Shown here one piece after another: positions 45,199 through 58,851 of a stretch of DNA of 64,000 nucleotides. Location: positions 89,800,084 to 89,864,083 of the forward strand of contig CM045770.1 in assembly GCA_025200525.1 (NCBI GenBank). The letters run 5' to 3'. The notes beneath the pieces were generated by a model. It ran no database searches and was not told the DNA's origin. It saw nothing but the letters and a program-made list of their open reading frames with translations. Within the stretch, counting starts at the first letter, position 1. Every line of letters starts with the position of its first letter. The stretch comes from Camellia lanceoleosa. Taxonomy: Eukaryota; Streptophyta; Magnoliopsida; Ericales; Theaceae. Position numbers and translations under genes: made by a program.

Positions 45199-45580
45199 TT
45201 TCAAATCGCAATCGCTTTGAGATGAATCACCGAGCTAAAGAATAATCGAGAGAGAGAACTTCATATTGATTCGATCCTCTAAGAGAAGGAGAGAGCAAAA
45301 GAGTGAGTGAGAGATTTGACTGAGTGATAGATTCAAACTTCATATTATAGACCACTATGCTCAAAATAGGGTTTTCAAAATAAAGGTTCGGAGAGACAAA
45401 ATAGGGTGTGAAGAGAGACAGAATTTGGAGGCGTTTTCAAACGTCTTATATTCATAAAACGGGACCGTTTTAATTAATAACAAATGCGACATTTAAAAAA
45501 CGCCGTTAATTATTAGAAAAAGTGACGTTTAATAAAACACTGCTAATTAAACGCCATTAAATCCTCGATTTTCTGTAGTG
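44809..45580 (-). mobile_element. CACTA-like terminal fragment (copy B)
   Basis: Same CACTACAGAAAATCGAGG terminus on the minus strand (45563-45580) and subterminal AACGCC-type repeats as in copy A. Confidence 0.55.
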
Positions 45581-45671
45581 GTTTGAGATGATGATGACAA
45601 TGGTGGTGGTAGCGTAGTGGCAATGACGATGACAATGGCGATAGTAGGGGTATAATAATAGTGGTATCGGT

Positions 45672-46011
45672 TGAAGGCATGACAAATGATCACACCATAA
45701 TATGGTGCACTCTCTCACACTAAATCTATATTATATGGTGGTCTACAAATCTTCTCACAAGATGAAACGAATAATTTGGAAGTTTGTTTGAATTTAAACA
45801 CCAAGATAAGCATTGTGTTTATTTGTAACAGATAATGACTATTGGTAACGGAAGTCAAGGTTTGTATAAATAATTGGCAAAGAGGGTTCTATTTTGCATT
45901 GAATACCAACCTACATTAACACCAACTTTTTGTCTCCGGATTATTCCATCTTGCGTGATAAACACCCTCACGGGTATTCCGATCAATTGCCATTGTCAAG
46001 TAAACCTTACA
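45672..46011 (+). repeat. 5' LTR of copia element (copy B)
   Basis: 340 bp, TG...CA. Closer to the 3' LTRs of both copies than the copy A 5' LTR is. Confidence 0.9.
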
Positions 46012-46012
46012 G

Positions 46013-46024
46013 TGGTATTAGAGC
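46013..46024 (+). promoter_or_regulatory. copia primer-binding site (copy B)
   Basis: TGGTATTAGAGC one base after the LTR, as in copy A; 11 of 12 iMet bases. Confidence 0.85.
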
Positions 46025-46045
46025 TTAGATTACACATTATCGTAG

Positions 46046-46666
46046 ATGTCAAAATACAATCCAGAAGAACAAAAAAATTTCAAATTCTTTTTACCAAAAA
46101 TTCAGAAAATTATTAACTGTCAATTTTCGACATTGGTTAATTCTGTTTGTTTATTTAATCATCACCAACGTGTTGTATTCGCAGAAAACTATCCAAAGAA
46201 AATAACCGTTGGTGGTGCTATTGTTCCGGACCTTGCCAAAAGTGAGGCCGAATTGTATCGTTAGAAGCAATTTTATAAAATATTTTTTTGTTCAAATTGC
46301 ATCTCCAAATTAGCCCCATCTTGTTCTTCCTAGAATTTTGATCACAATAGTGCAATTCATTGTGAAAAACAACAAAAAATTGACCCACAAAGTTCAATTT
46401 TTAGTGTTTGGTCTCCGACACCTGTCACCAGAGAAGATAATCGGAGCAATAAAGCCATTGCAGATTCTGTTTTGAAAGATCAGGCATTTGGGCTAAAGAC
46501 AAAAAGGCTAAAACTTAGATTTACTGCTAGGAAATCTGTCCCCTTGGGCTTGAAAATTAAAAATAAGTCAATTGGGCGAATTTTGCTAAAAGCCCAAACT
46601 AGCAAGGCGCAACCCACTAGCCCTAAGCAGTGGACAGAGCCCAGCAACCCAAAGCCACAAGCATAG
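46046..46666 (+). pseudogene. Leader ORF remnant (copy B)
   Basis: Homologous to the 206-codon frame at 10590-11210 but stopped at codon 73 by TAG for TGG, with more stops and a separate C-terminal frame (46472-46666). Many differences are CG to CA or TG, the pattern of deaminated methylcytosine. Confidence 0.5.
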
Positions 46667-47258
46667 CCCAAGCCAGAGACGCAGCCGACAAAGACCGCGT
46701 GACCCGCTCGGCCAGGACACTTCGGCAATAATGTGTTCCTGTTCTACCAAGGTCTGCCTTGATCCACGCCTTGATCCACCGGTTTATGGACCCATAAGCG
46801 GCTGGTCCAAACGGTTTTTTGGCTCGTTTGCACTCATTTCAAGGCCGTTTTCAGTCATTCAAAAGCCAAAATTTCCAAAATTCTTCTAAGAATTTATCCA
46901 TGGGTAATTGTCCTAAATTTTCAAAAGAAATAATTAGACAATGAGGCTATCCAAGGGTGTTACACAGTAAAACATCCAAAGAAAAAATATTTAATAAGCA
47001 CTGTTGTGTCCCTTAGGCTCGTAACTATTTTTACAATACTAATAAGCGAAGTATTGGGTTTAATAGGCCATTGGGTTTTCATCATTGTTCTTACCCAAGG
47101 CAAGACGATCGATTTTTTACTTATCACAGGGGCCGACTCAACAACTACAAGGCTTATCCTTCTTAAGACTTGCTGTTGCATTTAATTTTTCTTATTCTTT
47201 TATTTTAATTAGTAATATCCACATTTGAATTTTTATTGTAATACATTTTGTTTTTAGT

Positions 47259-48100
47259 ATGGCTATTAAAAATGCCATGGATTCTTTAAGAATTGAGACG
47301 CTTAATGGAAATAATTTCCGAGCATGGAAACGCCACATTTCTTATCTTCTTACACATGAAAAAAAAACATTGCACAATTTATCCACTTATAAATCAGATG
47401 ATGATTCTAATTGGTTTCAAAATAAGTGGATAGAAGATGATGCAATGGCAAAGGCAACTATGTTACATAATATGAAAGACAACATTAGTCCACTTTTTGA
47501 AGAGCATGAAACTGCAAAACAATTAATGGAAGCATTAGAAAGTAAGTATGGAGTTCGATCGGACACTGAAATTCAATTGCTCTTGGACAAATATAATAAC
47601 AGTCATATGAGTGATAATGATAGTGTTGGTAATCATGTTAATCAAATGGAATTAATTGCTAAAGAGTTATCCAACGCTGATCACCCTTTGTCGGACAAGA
47701 TGCAAGTAACTACCATACTTAATAGTTTTCCATTGTCTTGGGATCATGTTATCACATCTCTAACTCATAGCGGACGAGAGATTTCAATGGTAACATTGCA
47801 TGTACTCTTAGTTTGGAAGAAGAAAGAATGAAGCGTAGGCGTAAAGAAAGTTTGTCTTCTAACTTGTTGATGGCACAATCTTCACCACAACCACAGAATA
47901 ATTCCCACACACCATTCAACAAGAAAAAGACTACTTCTTTCAAGAAAAAATGAAAGAAGGGATTTCAGAAATGATGGAAGAAACAACAAGAATGGCAAAA
48001 ACAATAACATCACAAGCATCAGATTGGCACATGTTACAAGTGCGGTCAAAAAGGTCATATCGAAACCACTTGTCCTCAGAAGAAGCAGAAAAAGGATCAT
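47259..48100 (+). pseudogene. gag: copia gag with CCHC knuckle (copy B)
   Basis: The open 190-codon UBN2-type segment (47259-47831), the frameshift into the E-E-E-R-M-K frame, and the knuckle at 48032-48073 (C-Y-K-C-G-Q-K-G-H-I-E-T-T-C) match copy A in layout but differ at many positions, for example Q-L-M-E-A-L after E-T-A-K rather than E-T-T-K. Confidence 0.9.
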
Positions 48101-51100
48101 AACCCTGTTGCCATGACAGTTTATGAAGCAATAATGCTTGAACTTTCATCAAATTCATGGTAGATTGATTCTGCTGCAACTAGGCATATTGTGCAAAATA
48201 AAGACATGTTCGTGAAGTTTACTAAAAAGAGGGTTGATGAACATAGAATCTACATGGGCAACAACTCCTATAGTGATGTTTTGGGCATCGACAACTGTCA
48301 AATCTCTATTAATGGAACTTCCATTGTGCTTCATGATGTGCTTTGTGTACCCAACATTGCTTGAAATTTAATTTCAGTACCGGTGTTAACCCAAAAGGGT
48401 TTAAGATTAATTTTAGGTTTAACACAGTATTAATTAAAAAAGGAAATGTATTAGTGAAAGGTGTAAGAGTGAATGACATGTACTCTTTTCCTATTGATAA
48501 TAATAAAGTATGTATTTTTTATTATTTACATGTTTCTACTAGTAATAGTTCTTATTTGTGGCATTTAAGGTTAGGTCACATTAATAAAAATAAAATGTCT
48601 CAAATGTTTAAAAGTGTCTTATTGCCTAAAGTATGTTCCGATAATTTTGATAGATGTGAACCATGTATCAAAGGCAAAATGACTAGCAAGCCATTTTTCA
48701 AACATTAGAAATTATCGGAATTACTTAAAATAATTCATTTGGACATTTGTGGCCCTCTAAGAACTAAAACTCATCGAGGCATGGAATACTTTATTACTTT
48801 CACTGATGATTAATCAAGATATGGACATATCTACCTTCTTAAACACAAATCAGAGGCAATTGAAAAGTTTAAGGAACATAAATTAGAGCTAGAAAAGCAA
48901 TTTGGTCGGTCCATTAAACACTTGAATAATGATAGAGGTGGCGAATATGAAGCTATGGATTCTTTCTGTAAGGACAATGGCATAAAACATTTGTTTCCAA
49001 TGCCATACACATCACAACAAAATGGGGTTGTAGAAAGACGAAATCATACTCTAATGGAAATGACAAGGTCTATGATAGCTCATGCTGATCTTCCTATTCA
49101 TTTTTTGGGGGGAAGCTTTGCCCATCGCTTCGTACATATTAAATAGAGTCGAAACAAAAGCCAAACCTCTAACTCCTTACGAATGCTGGCATGGTACTAA
49201 ACCTAATGTTCAAAATCTCAAAGTTTGGGGATGTAAAGAACATGCACTTATTCCCAAACCTTTAAGGGATAAATTGGAAAGTAAAACTTAGGATGCAAGT
49301 TTATTGGCTATGTTGAAAATGGGAGTGGTTATCATTTTTACCATCCCGAACGTGGATTAATAGAAAGTAGAGATGCTATTTTTCTTGAATCCACTGATCT
49401 TGCTACTCCTATTGAACAAATTGAATTGCTCTCTGAAGTATCTCAAGACTCTTCTCTTCCTTCTTTGTCACATGATCCACATATTCTCCCAGAACCATCT
49501 AATAGTGGGAGGAAATGCAAATTACATTATGTTGTTTTACCTGTTTCGAATCCTGCGATAAGTGGGAGTAAGAAAGCAAGACTTCCATCTACGTTTTTGA
49601 AAGATTATTATGTTTTTCAAGTTGAAGAACTTAATAACTTAGTAGATGATCCTATTAGTTATAATGAAACAATGAGTAGCAGTGATGCTACACAATAACT
49701 TGAGGGAATGAATGAAGAACTTGACACGATTAAGAAAAATGATGTTTGGGAATTAACCGATCTCCCGAATGGAAGAAAATCCATTGGTTGCAAATGGGTT
49801 CTTAGAAAGAAATTCAAAGTAGATGGAAGTTTGGAGAAATACAAGGCTAGGTTAGTAGCCAAGGGATTCACTCAATAGCCTGGAGTAGACTTTGTAGATG
49901 CATTCTCCTATTGCAAAATTTGCCTCAATAAAGATTCTAATAGCGGTAGTAGCCATGATGGATTTGGAATTGCATCAATTAGATGTTAAAACAACTTTTC
50001 TCAATGGAGAATTAAAAGAGGAAATTTATATAATGCAACCTGATGGCTTCTAGAACCAAGGCAACGAGGATAGAGTCTACAAGTTGAAGAAATCTCTGTA
50101 TGGACTTAAACAATCTTCAAGACAATGGTACTTGAAATTCCACCAAGCCATTTTAGAAATGGGCTATGTTGTGAGTCCATTACATCAGTATTTATATTTG
50201 GAAAAATGATGACAAGTTAGCAATATTGTCTTTATACGTGGATGACATATTGTTAGCAGGAAATTGTCCAGATATGATTATAAAAACCAAAACTTTATTG
50301 GCATCTAGATTTGAAATGAAAGACATGGGTCTTGCAACCTATGTTCTAGGAATTAGAATTTCAAGAGATAGAAATTCAAAATTATTATATCTAGATCAAG
50401 AGAAATATCTAGACAAGGTGCTCAAAAGATTTGATATGGATAACTGTAATTCTTTAAGCACGTTTGTTTGCAAGAGACAAAGTCTTAGTAAAAGTATGAG
50501 TCCTCAAACTAAGTTTGATATTGAAGAAATGAGAAATGTCCCATATGCTCAGGCAGTAAGCAGTCTAATGTATGCTACGACAAGCACAAGACTTGACATC
50601 TGGCATGCAGTCGGATTGGTAAGTAGGTTTCAATCCAATCTAGGAAAGGAACATTGGCAAGCAGTCAAAAAAATATTCAGATATTTAAAAGGCACTCAGA
50701 ATTTGAAGTTATGTTTTGGTTTGTGTGATCTAGACATAAAAGGATACACTGACGCAGATTTTGTAGGAGATGTAAATAATAGAAAATCTACTAGTAGTCA
50801 TGTGTTCTTGTTTGGGAGAACAACAGTTTCTTGGTTAAGTAAGAACAGAGTTATGTTGCAAAGTACACTATGGAAGCTGAATACATAACTTGTAGCACAG
50901 TCGTGAGTAATGCGGTCTGGATAAAACGATTTGTTGACAATTTACAATTAGGTATACTTGCTAGACCAATCAATATATTTTATGATAATTAGTCCGCCAT
51001 TTCATTAATAAAAAGTAGAGCGAATAGCTCTAAGGGAAAACATATTGATATAAGTTACCACTATATTTAGGACATAGTAGAAAGAGATGAAATTAAAGTT

Positions 51101-51205
51101 AACTATATACCCTCAAAAGAGATAGTGGCCGACCCTATGACTAAAAGGTTGTCTCTGGAAAAATTTAGAGAACATGTAGCTAATATGAGATTGAAAAATG
51201 CCTAG
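48101..51205 (+). pseudogene. pol: copia pol (copy B)
   Basis: Same domain order as copy A and almost identical beyond the protease, including shared stops after S-W, F-F-K-H and F-T-D-D. RT Y-V-D-D to RNase H is one open frame of 220 codons (50226-50888), which copy A has lost through a 7-bp duplication. The final stop is 51203-51205. Confidence 0.92.
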
Positions 51206-51794
51206 CTAGGTCGTTTAGCTACTTATATAAGAGCATAGTCGGATGACTCTAGGGATGCCTAGATAACCGATGTTTTGCAACTCTATCTTCCATGGAAACA
51301 TGTGTTTGGTCAGGTAATAAGATAGAGCTGACAAGATCTGAGACATCATAGTTAGCATGAGATGTAAAGTCCATGATATGCAACATCTCGACTAGATGAT
51401 GGTGTGCCTTGATCGACAAAAAGTCGTTGATAAGGTGTGTTAAGGAAAACCTTCAAGAATGGGCCTTAGAGGAAGTACTTAACAAAAATTTTGGCAGAAT
51501 TCGACAAATGAGGAATGTGTCGACTAAAGTCGTCAATGGTGATTGGGTATGGACTATGAACCCAACCTTTGAAAATTGATGTTGTTCATTTGAAATATAG
51601 TGAATTGAAGTCATCTGGAATGTATTGTTAGTGAGAAAACACATTAAATGCACGTATGGCCAAGTCACTATCGGATGTTGATCTATGAGGTACATTCATA
51701 GATGAAAGTTGGCATGAGGCAAAATTTTGGTACCGAGGTAAACATGCCCAACTCAGGTTTTATCACCAATATTATAATGTGATCAAGTGGGAGA

Positions 51795-52628
51795 TGAAGG
51801 CATGAGTGATGATCACACCATAATATGGTGCACTCTCTCACACCAAATCTATATTATATGGTGGTCTACAAACCTTCCATAAAATGAAACGAATAATTTT
51901 GAAGTTGGTTTGAATTTAAACACCAAGAAGCATTGTGTCTATTTGTATGAGATAATGACTCTTGGTAAAGGAAGTCAAGGTTTGTATAAATAGTTAGCAA
52001 AGAGGGTTCTATTTTGCATTGAATACCAACCTATATTGGGGATGTTTGGTAGGGCTTTTTGAGCCAACTTATAGCTTCCGAATTTTAAAAGTTATTTTGG
52101 ATTTGTTTGGTTAAACTTATTTCAAGCAGCTTTTGATTCTAACAACTTATTTTAAGTCAAAAAAGTTGATTCTGAGAAGTTAATCACCCCTTGCTTTTAA
52201 TTATCAGCTTCTGCTATGGATATGTTAATTCACGGTTATACTCTTAGATTTTTTTATTTTTTATTTTTTTAAAAATAGAAAAAGATCTAAATGGACTATA
52301 GAATATTATTATTATTTTTTATGAGAAATGTAGACAAATAGTGAATAATAAAAAATAAAAGTTAATTGAAAAAGCTACTTCACAGCTTATTTAACAAACA
52401 TTACTCAGCAACTTAAATCTTTAATCCAACAGCTACACCAAACAGATTAACAACTTCTGATTAAAGTCGTAATCTATAATCTGTTAAGCTATAATTTATA
52501 ATCTGTTTTAACAATTACACCAAACAGGACCATTAACACCAACTTTTTGTCTCTGGATTATTCCATCTTGCGTGATAAACACCCTCACAGGTATTTCGAT
52601 CAATTGCCATTGTCAAGTAAACCTTACA
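51795..52628 (+). repeat. 3' LTR of copia element, MITE inside (copy B)
   Basis: Contains the MITE at 52038-52531 with ATT duplications, as in copy A. Confidence 0.9.
52038..52531. mobile_element. MITE nested in copia 3' LTR (copy B)
   Basis: Counterpart of 16614-17108; same ends and ATT duplication. Confidence 0.8.
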
Positions 52629-52847
52629 TCGGTGACAGTGAGGGTATTGAAAATCATAATGGAACACATTAATATCTACGTATAAATAATATAAATTTAG
52701 TCAACATTAAGTATTAACCTCTATCCATAATTTTTCTTTTTCTTTTTTTTAATAACTTTTAGCCTACATTAGAACATCTCCAATGGTGTTTGCTAAAATA
52801 GCATTGCCATTGCTACAATTTGGTAATGAATAGTATTATTTTTCCAT

Positions 52848-53536
52848 TGAAAAATCTAGAAACCCTAGATGTTGATTTGTGATTATGTAACCAATTTTAA
52901 GCAGAATATAACAATCTCAATCAAACAATAAAAGACAAATCGACACAATGATTTTACGTGGAAAAACCACAATTGGACACCTCCAATTGTGATTACAAAA
53001 CCACGGGCAACAACCACAAAACAGTCCACTAAGAAAATTTAAAGGAATTACACAGGTATACTCTCAATTACCTAGCGAATCCACGCCTAATTGAACCAAC
53101 CTCTATGTGCCTCTTCCAACCCCATCTTCACCTCAGAATTGTCTTTACGATGAGCCACTCCAGAATCCACTGAAGTTTCAGGCTCGAATTCTTCAAAATC
53201 CACCGAAGAACAACTCTCTCTCTCTCTCTCTCTCTTGTATATAACAAACAAAACCTTTGATGTACTCTCTTTAAATCATGAATTGAATACTCAATAAAAT
53301 ATCAAAGAAAACTAACAAAATATCTCCAGATATAAACCTTAAGAACCAAAAAGAAGATCTGGAAGAATTAATTTAGTTTTGGGAGAAAACCAACTACTTA
53401 TAGAAAACCAAAGTAATCCTAGTTTTGGAAGAAAACCAATTTCTTAAAGAACTCCAAAGTAATCCTGGTTTTGAAAGAAAACCAACTTCTTATAGAAATC
53501 CTTGTCAACCGAGATTGCCAAGAATAAAACCTAACA
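52848..53536 (-). repeat. 3' LTR of non-autonomous element (copy B)
   Basis: 689 bp, with a (CT)n tract of about 21 bp (53214-53234). Reads CAG/CCAG where copy A has CG-type changes (53132, 53160). Confidence 0.88.
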
Positions 53537-55038
53537 ATCTCCCCCTTTGGCAATGCCATGACAAAACACACCTAACAAATAAAATTCTAATCATCCTAAC
53601 CCATTACAACCAACAAACACAAACTTCTTTATCAAGATTAAGATCTGCAAAACAGCTATTAGTGCCACAATCTCCAAAACAACTATTAGTGCCACAAGAG
53701 TATATGAAAAAGCAATAAACATATAACAAGATTATCTTGAAGCATGAGATGGAAAACATGAATAGATACGGCTTGAAGATTTTAAGAACATGTAACATGG
53801 ATAGATGAAAACTAAGACTTATGCACCCGACACATGACATGAATACATGAAATCCTAAGACACATCGGACAACATTAATCTCCCTTTTTTTTCACGAATT
53901 GACAAAGGAAGCTCAAACAATAAAGAAGCCAATGCAAAGCAACATGCAAACCAACTAAAGCCAATCTTCCTTACCAAACAAATCAAAGTGATCATGCGAA
54001 CAAACTTTTGTAACAATAAACCAAACTCCCCCTCACTAAAAACAACCACACACACTGAAAACAGTGAACAAGAAGAAAAGGACAAAAAATAATATGGTGG
54101 AGCAGACAAGGAATTTCAGATTAGTACCTTAATACACACAAGACTATCCAGAAGCACAATTACTTGAAAACACAATGTGCACAGTCTCTAGAAAATTCCT
54201 CATAAAAGAAAGTGATGTATTATGTGAAAAACATAGATCCCATGATAAAAATGTGTGTGTGACTCTTGGAGTTCGACAAACACAAGATTCAAATCCTAGA
54301 GTGATCTGATAGCTGGACCTCCGACAAGAGAATCTAAGCACAACTAAGGAAAGTCAAACCACTAGGAATCAGTGGGTATTTGGTGAGTAAAGACAGAGGC
54401 TCCCCCTCAATCAATGAATCTTTTATTTTTTTCTTTTTTTTTCACATCTTTTTCTTTTCTTTCTTTCGCACATCCCTTTTTTTTTCTTTCTTTTGCATAC
54501 TCATTGGCAGCTGACACGCTCAAGAGTATGAAAATCGAACCAGAGAAGCATGGATATAATAAGGATAGCCTGGTTGGTGACTCTGAGGTAGCCTTTTCCT
54601 CATGGCTGGACTGCAAAGAATAGAAGGGAAAGTCATGGAGATGCAAAAAGATGGAAGGTGGTTAAGAGACTCAACATCACCCATGATATGCTAGTATAGG
54701 TCAATTCCTCTAGAAAAGCAAAAGATACAATGCCAGAAGTCCATAGAAAAAAATGATCACTAAGATGGAAGACTTCAAAATTTGCTAATCCAAGAATGTG
54801 TACAGAATGAGACATACTAATCAAAAAACACACACTCCGAAATGAGTAATGACCACAGAAAACACACACATTGACATGTAATGGATATTTTCATCAATTC
54901 CAATATGCACCAAGGACCATTCAAAAATTTCAAGCTTGCAAAACCATACTAAGAAAATCTTTTTGGATTTTTTTTTTTCTTCAACCAAAGTAAGATAAAA
55001 AACAAACAGAAACCCAAAAACTAAAACAACTAAACAAA

Positions 55039-55911
55039 TTAACACAAATCAAGTTTTCTCACCCAAACCGCTTTAGTATGAACAAAGTTGTGAGAATAGC
55101 GGTTCTTGGGTGGTGTCTTGACGTTATGGTTCCCTTTGCTTTCAATGGGAACCCGTCTCGACTTGATTTCCAACTTCCTATTTTTAGATCTAGGCAAATA
55201 CACTCTCCCATGCAACTTATAACAATAACGGCGAATATGACCATACATACCGCAATGATGACAAATAAAAACAGGGTGTACCTTATTTTCTTTTACCTTA
55301 CCAACTCTAAGAAGTTTGAGAAGTCCATCCTTATGTTGAATTTTTTGTTATCCCTTTCCTTGAGTTCTTATATCATGAGATGTAGATACACTCTGTTTTT
55401 GCTCTTTGTTATCACCAAAGCTAATGCCATTCTTGTCACAACACATTTGTTGAGACCCAATGATATCCTCCAAAGTCTTTGATCCTTTGTTCCAAAGACC
55501 AATGGTAGCCATAGCACACTTGAGTTCTTATTTCTTGATTATTAGTTCTTCCAAAGCAACTTGAGACATCTCGAGAGTTTCAATCTTTTCTTCATATGTT
55601 GCATAAATTTGCTGTAGCTCATTCCTCTCTGTCTCACAAGTCAAGAGTTTTGCACAAAGAGCTTGTCGATCATTAGAAATCTTAAGGGCATCATTCCTAG
55701 CCTCGGAAATCTCTTTTTTTAACTTGACATTCTCACTTTCACATGTTTTGAGTTTCTTTGTGAGTTTGTCATTCAATTTGAATAAGTTAAGAGACTCCTT
55801 ATACAAATTTTGATATGCTTGCTGAAGTTCTTCATCTTCACTCCCCAAGGATTCGTCAAGTAGGGGTGGTCGAACCATAGAATTTCCCTCACGAATTGAA
55901 TCCATTATCAC
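55039..55911 (-). pseudogene. gag: copia-type gag remnant, better preserved (copy B)
   Basis: The 127-codon frame 55528-55911 starts M-I-M-D-S-I-R-E-G, has R-P-P-L-L-D, then jumps to an acidic segment and a coiled coil of ~90 residues. The second part, after a stop, holds the C-H-H-C...H...C knuckle (about 55224-55266) and a basic tail ending V-W-V-R-K-L-D-L-C. The capsid core normally following R-P-P-L-L-D is missing, so a protein from this element might multimerise or bind RNA but would need a partner for everything else. Confidence 0.72.
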
Positions 55912-55968
55912 AAATCAAACAAGATCTCGTTCTAAAAGAATTTTTTTGAAAAAAAAAAAATTGAACGA

Positions 55969-55983
55969 CCTGCTCTGATACCA
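55969..55983 (-). promoter_or_regulatory. Primer-binding site, tRNA-iMet type (copy B)
   Basis: Minus-strand TGGTATCAGAGCAGG; its first 12 bases are an exact iMet PBS, two bases from the LTR. Confidence 0.92.
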
Positions 55984-55985
55984 AT

Positions 55986-56643
55986 TGAAAACTCTAGAAA
56001 CCCTAGATGTTGATTTGTGATTATGTACCAATTCTAAGCAGAATATAACAATCCCAATCAAACAATAAAAGACAAATCGACACAACGATTTTACATGAAA
56101 AAACCACAATTGGACACCTCCAACTGTGATTAAAAAACCACGGGCAACAGTCACAAAACAATCCACTAAGAAAATTTAAAGAAACTACACAGGTATACTT
56201 TCAAATACCTAGAGAATCCACGCCTAATTGAACCAACCTCTTTGTGCCTCTTCCAACCCCGTCTTTACCTTGGAATTGTCTTTACAATGAGCCACTCCAG
56301 AATCCACCGAAGTTTCAGGCTCGAATTCTTCAAAATCCACCGAAGAACAACTCTCTCTCTTGTATATAACAAACAAAACTTTTGATGTACTCTCTTTAAA
56401 CCATGAGTTGAATACTCAATAAAACATCAAAGAAAACTAACAAAATATCCCTAGATATAAACCTTAAGAACCAAAAAGAAGATCTGGAGGAATTAATTTA
56501 GTTTTGGGAGAAAACCAAAGTACTCCTAGTTTTGGAAGAAAACCAATTTCTTAAAGAACTCCAAAGTAATCCTAGTTTTGAAAGAAAACTAACTTCTTAT
56601 AGAAATCATTGTCAACCGGGATTGCCAAGAATAAAACCTAACA
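55986..56643 (-). repeat. 5' LTR of non-autonomous element (copy B)
   Basis: 658 bp; the (CT)n tract is only about 10 bp (56351-56360) against 38 bp in copy A. Confidence 0.88.
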
Positions 56644-57181
56644 CAAATTATAGCAATGGTGCTCCAATGGTCACATGCTATTTTGGCAAATTTCAACCAA
56701 ATTTCTCACCAGTTTGTAGGTGTTGTTTGGATATAGATTTTCTAGTAATTTATTTATTTAGCCTTCGTGACCTTTTTCAACTGTTTGTAATAAATAAATA
56801 AATAAAAGTTATATATTCACATTATACCCAACTAGAAAAATATAAAAATTGAAAAAAAATAAAATTAATATAAGTCACTCCACCAAAAAACATACCACTA
56901 AAAAAGAATTATTAACTACATTAAAAAAATGCATTCTCCCGTAATTATTCATCAAGAAACAAGGACAAATTTCTTTTTGTTTTGTAATTTTTTTCCTTTT
57001 TTTTTTTTGGTAGGAAAAAAAGAGCACAACGGCTCTTTTTGCATTCCAAGACACCATCCACACCATTAATGTTTTCACAATCCAACGGTTGATATGAGAA
57101 TTCTAGAATCATCGGCTGCTTTCTCAAGACAACCCACCTTCTCTCTTTCTCATCTTCATTTTCATCAAGCCAGTAGGCTAA

Positions 57182-57221
<40 letters not shown>

Positions 57222-58084
57222 GTCATCCATCTCTCCATCTTTATCAAACCCAATCGGCTGATCAACATTACCATCATCATCCTAGCTTTACACGGTTGAA
57301 TCTCCAGCAAAACAACACAATCTTCACCCTCTTTCTCTTTCTTTAGATCTTATCTCACCATTATCATCCTACAAGCTTAGAGTCCATCCTCATGTACTTG
57401 TTCTTAGCTCCCAAAGGAAAACTAGACAAAGCTATTTCCCTATTACCATTTTCTTGGTGACCTACCGGTCTCATTTCTCCTCTCTCGATCAGGTCTATTT
57501 GGACCAAATTAGGTGAAAATAATACAACAAATCCAGAAATCTTTTGAGTTTTTAAATATTGAAACTTAGTGCAAAACCCAGGAATTGGTAGCACCGAATG
57601 GAGGGAGCACACCCCCAGACCCCAAGCGAAACCCGCTAAGCTAGCCTCTTGGGGTTAATAACCACCATCATTACACCACCACTGCCATCCTCATTTTATC
57701 TCCACTACTTTATCCTTTTACCATTACCACGACCACTATCTCTATATCTCCACCACCACCACCAACTCACTAAAACAATATAAAATTAAAAAATTACAAT
57801 TTAAAAATAATAAATTTATGATGACATATGCTAATGAGTATTGAGAGTTGGAAATTTTAAATAATTTTTGAAAAGAGGTTACAAAAGAGATTATACTAAT
57901 GAAAAACAAATTAAATATGTGATAACAAAATCTCCTTTTATAGGAGACTATACTAATGAAAAGCAGTTAAACATATGAGATAACATATCTTTGATATTGA
58001 GAGTTGGAAAAAAAAAAAGAAAAAAAAAAAAGAGAAGGGATGGTAAAATTACCTGATCCAATCGTATTTGTCTCCACTTGATTT

Positions 58085-58851
58085 TAATAAAAAAAAATAG
58101 ACAAAATAATTAATAAGTCCTATTTTGCTCTTAATATTACTAATGCGTCCTATTAACTATAAATATGGATAACTAAAAGGTTCCCAAAAAATTCATTGAT
58201 CCATAATGGTGTGTCTTATCGCAATCTCACCCTTCATATTTAATATGAACAACAATTTTATAAATAATTTTAGCTTAATTAAAATTTAAAATGCTAATTG
58301 TAAAAATTATTAATCTTATACTTATAATTTTGTTTATGAAAAATCACTTAATTTGAAGAATTAAAAATAATTTAATTATAAATTTTATAATAATTAAATT
58401 TATTTATGAACTTTTTTGTTCATATTTTAATGAAAAATATAAAATGAAAATAAAATATTACAATACTATTATGAACAATTGAATTTTTTTTTATGTATAA
58501 TAATTTATAAAAGAAGAAGAAGATATATTTGTTAATACTGAAATTTGATATAACTCAATAATAATTTTCAAAACAAAATAAAACTTTTGGATAATTTTTT
58601 CATTGTGATTTATGATTTTTTTAATTCTATATTATAATTTTTATAATTAAAAAATATTATTTTACTTAGATTAAAAATATTTTCATATTAAATGAGGGGT
58701 AAATTGGAGATAACTTTCACCATTATGGGGCAATGAACTTTTTCAAAATATGTTACGAAAAATGGGACTTAGTTGTCTATATTGAAACTTGATAGGATTT
58801 GATAGTAATCTTAAAAGCAAAATAAGACTTATTGGTTATTTTTTCTAAAAA
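58085..58851. mobile_element. Long-TIR non-autonomous element (copy B)
   Basis: Same ~160-bp inverted ends as 22652-23418, with small indels in the right arm (gttacgaaaaatggg for gttctgacgaaaatggg). Confidence 0.6.

Larger units (their letters stand above)
45672..52628 (+). mobile_element. Ty1/copia LTR retrotransposon, degenerate (copy B)
   Basis: LTRs 45672-46011 and 51795-52628, TSD TCGGT at 45667-45671 and 52629-52633, PBS 46013-46024, PPT 51786-51794. Same insertion as 10218-17204. From the 5' LTR to about 12.7 kb in copy A coordinates the two copies differ far more than elsewhere. Confidence 0.95.
52848..56643 (-). mobile_element. Non-autonomous copia-type LTR element (copy B)
   Basis: LTRs 52848-53536 and 55986-56643, PPT 53537-53551, PBS 55969-55983. 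The interior has gag-derived sequence only. Same insertion as 17424-21215. Confidence 0.88.
45581..57705 (+). repeat. Unit 2 of the old repeat pair, split (copy B)
   Basis: The unit itself is 45581-45671, 52634-52847 and 56644-57705. The rest is LTR elements, as in copy A. Confidence 0.7.
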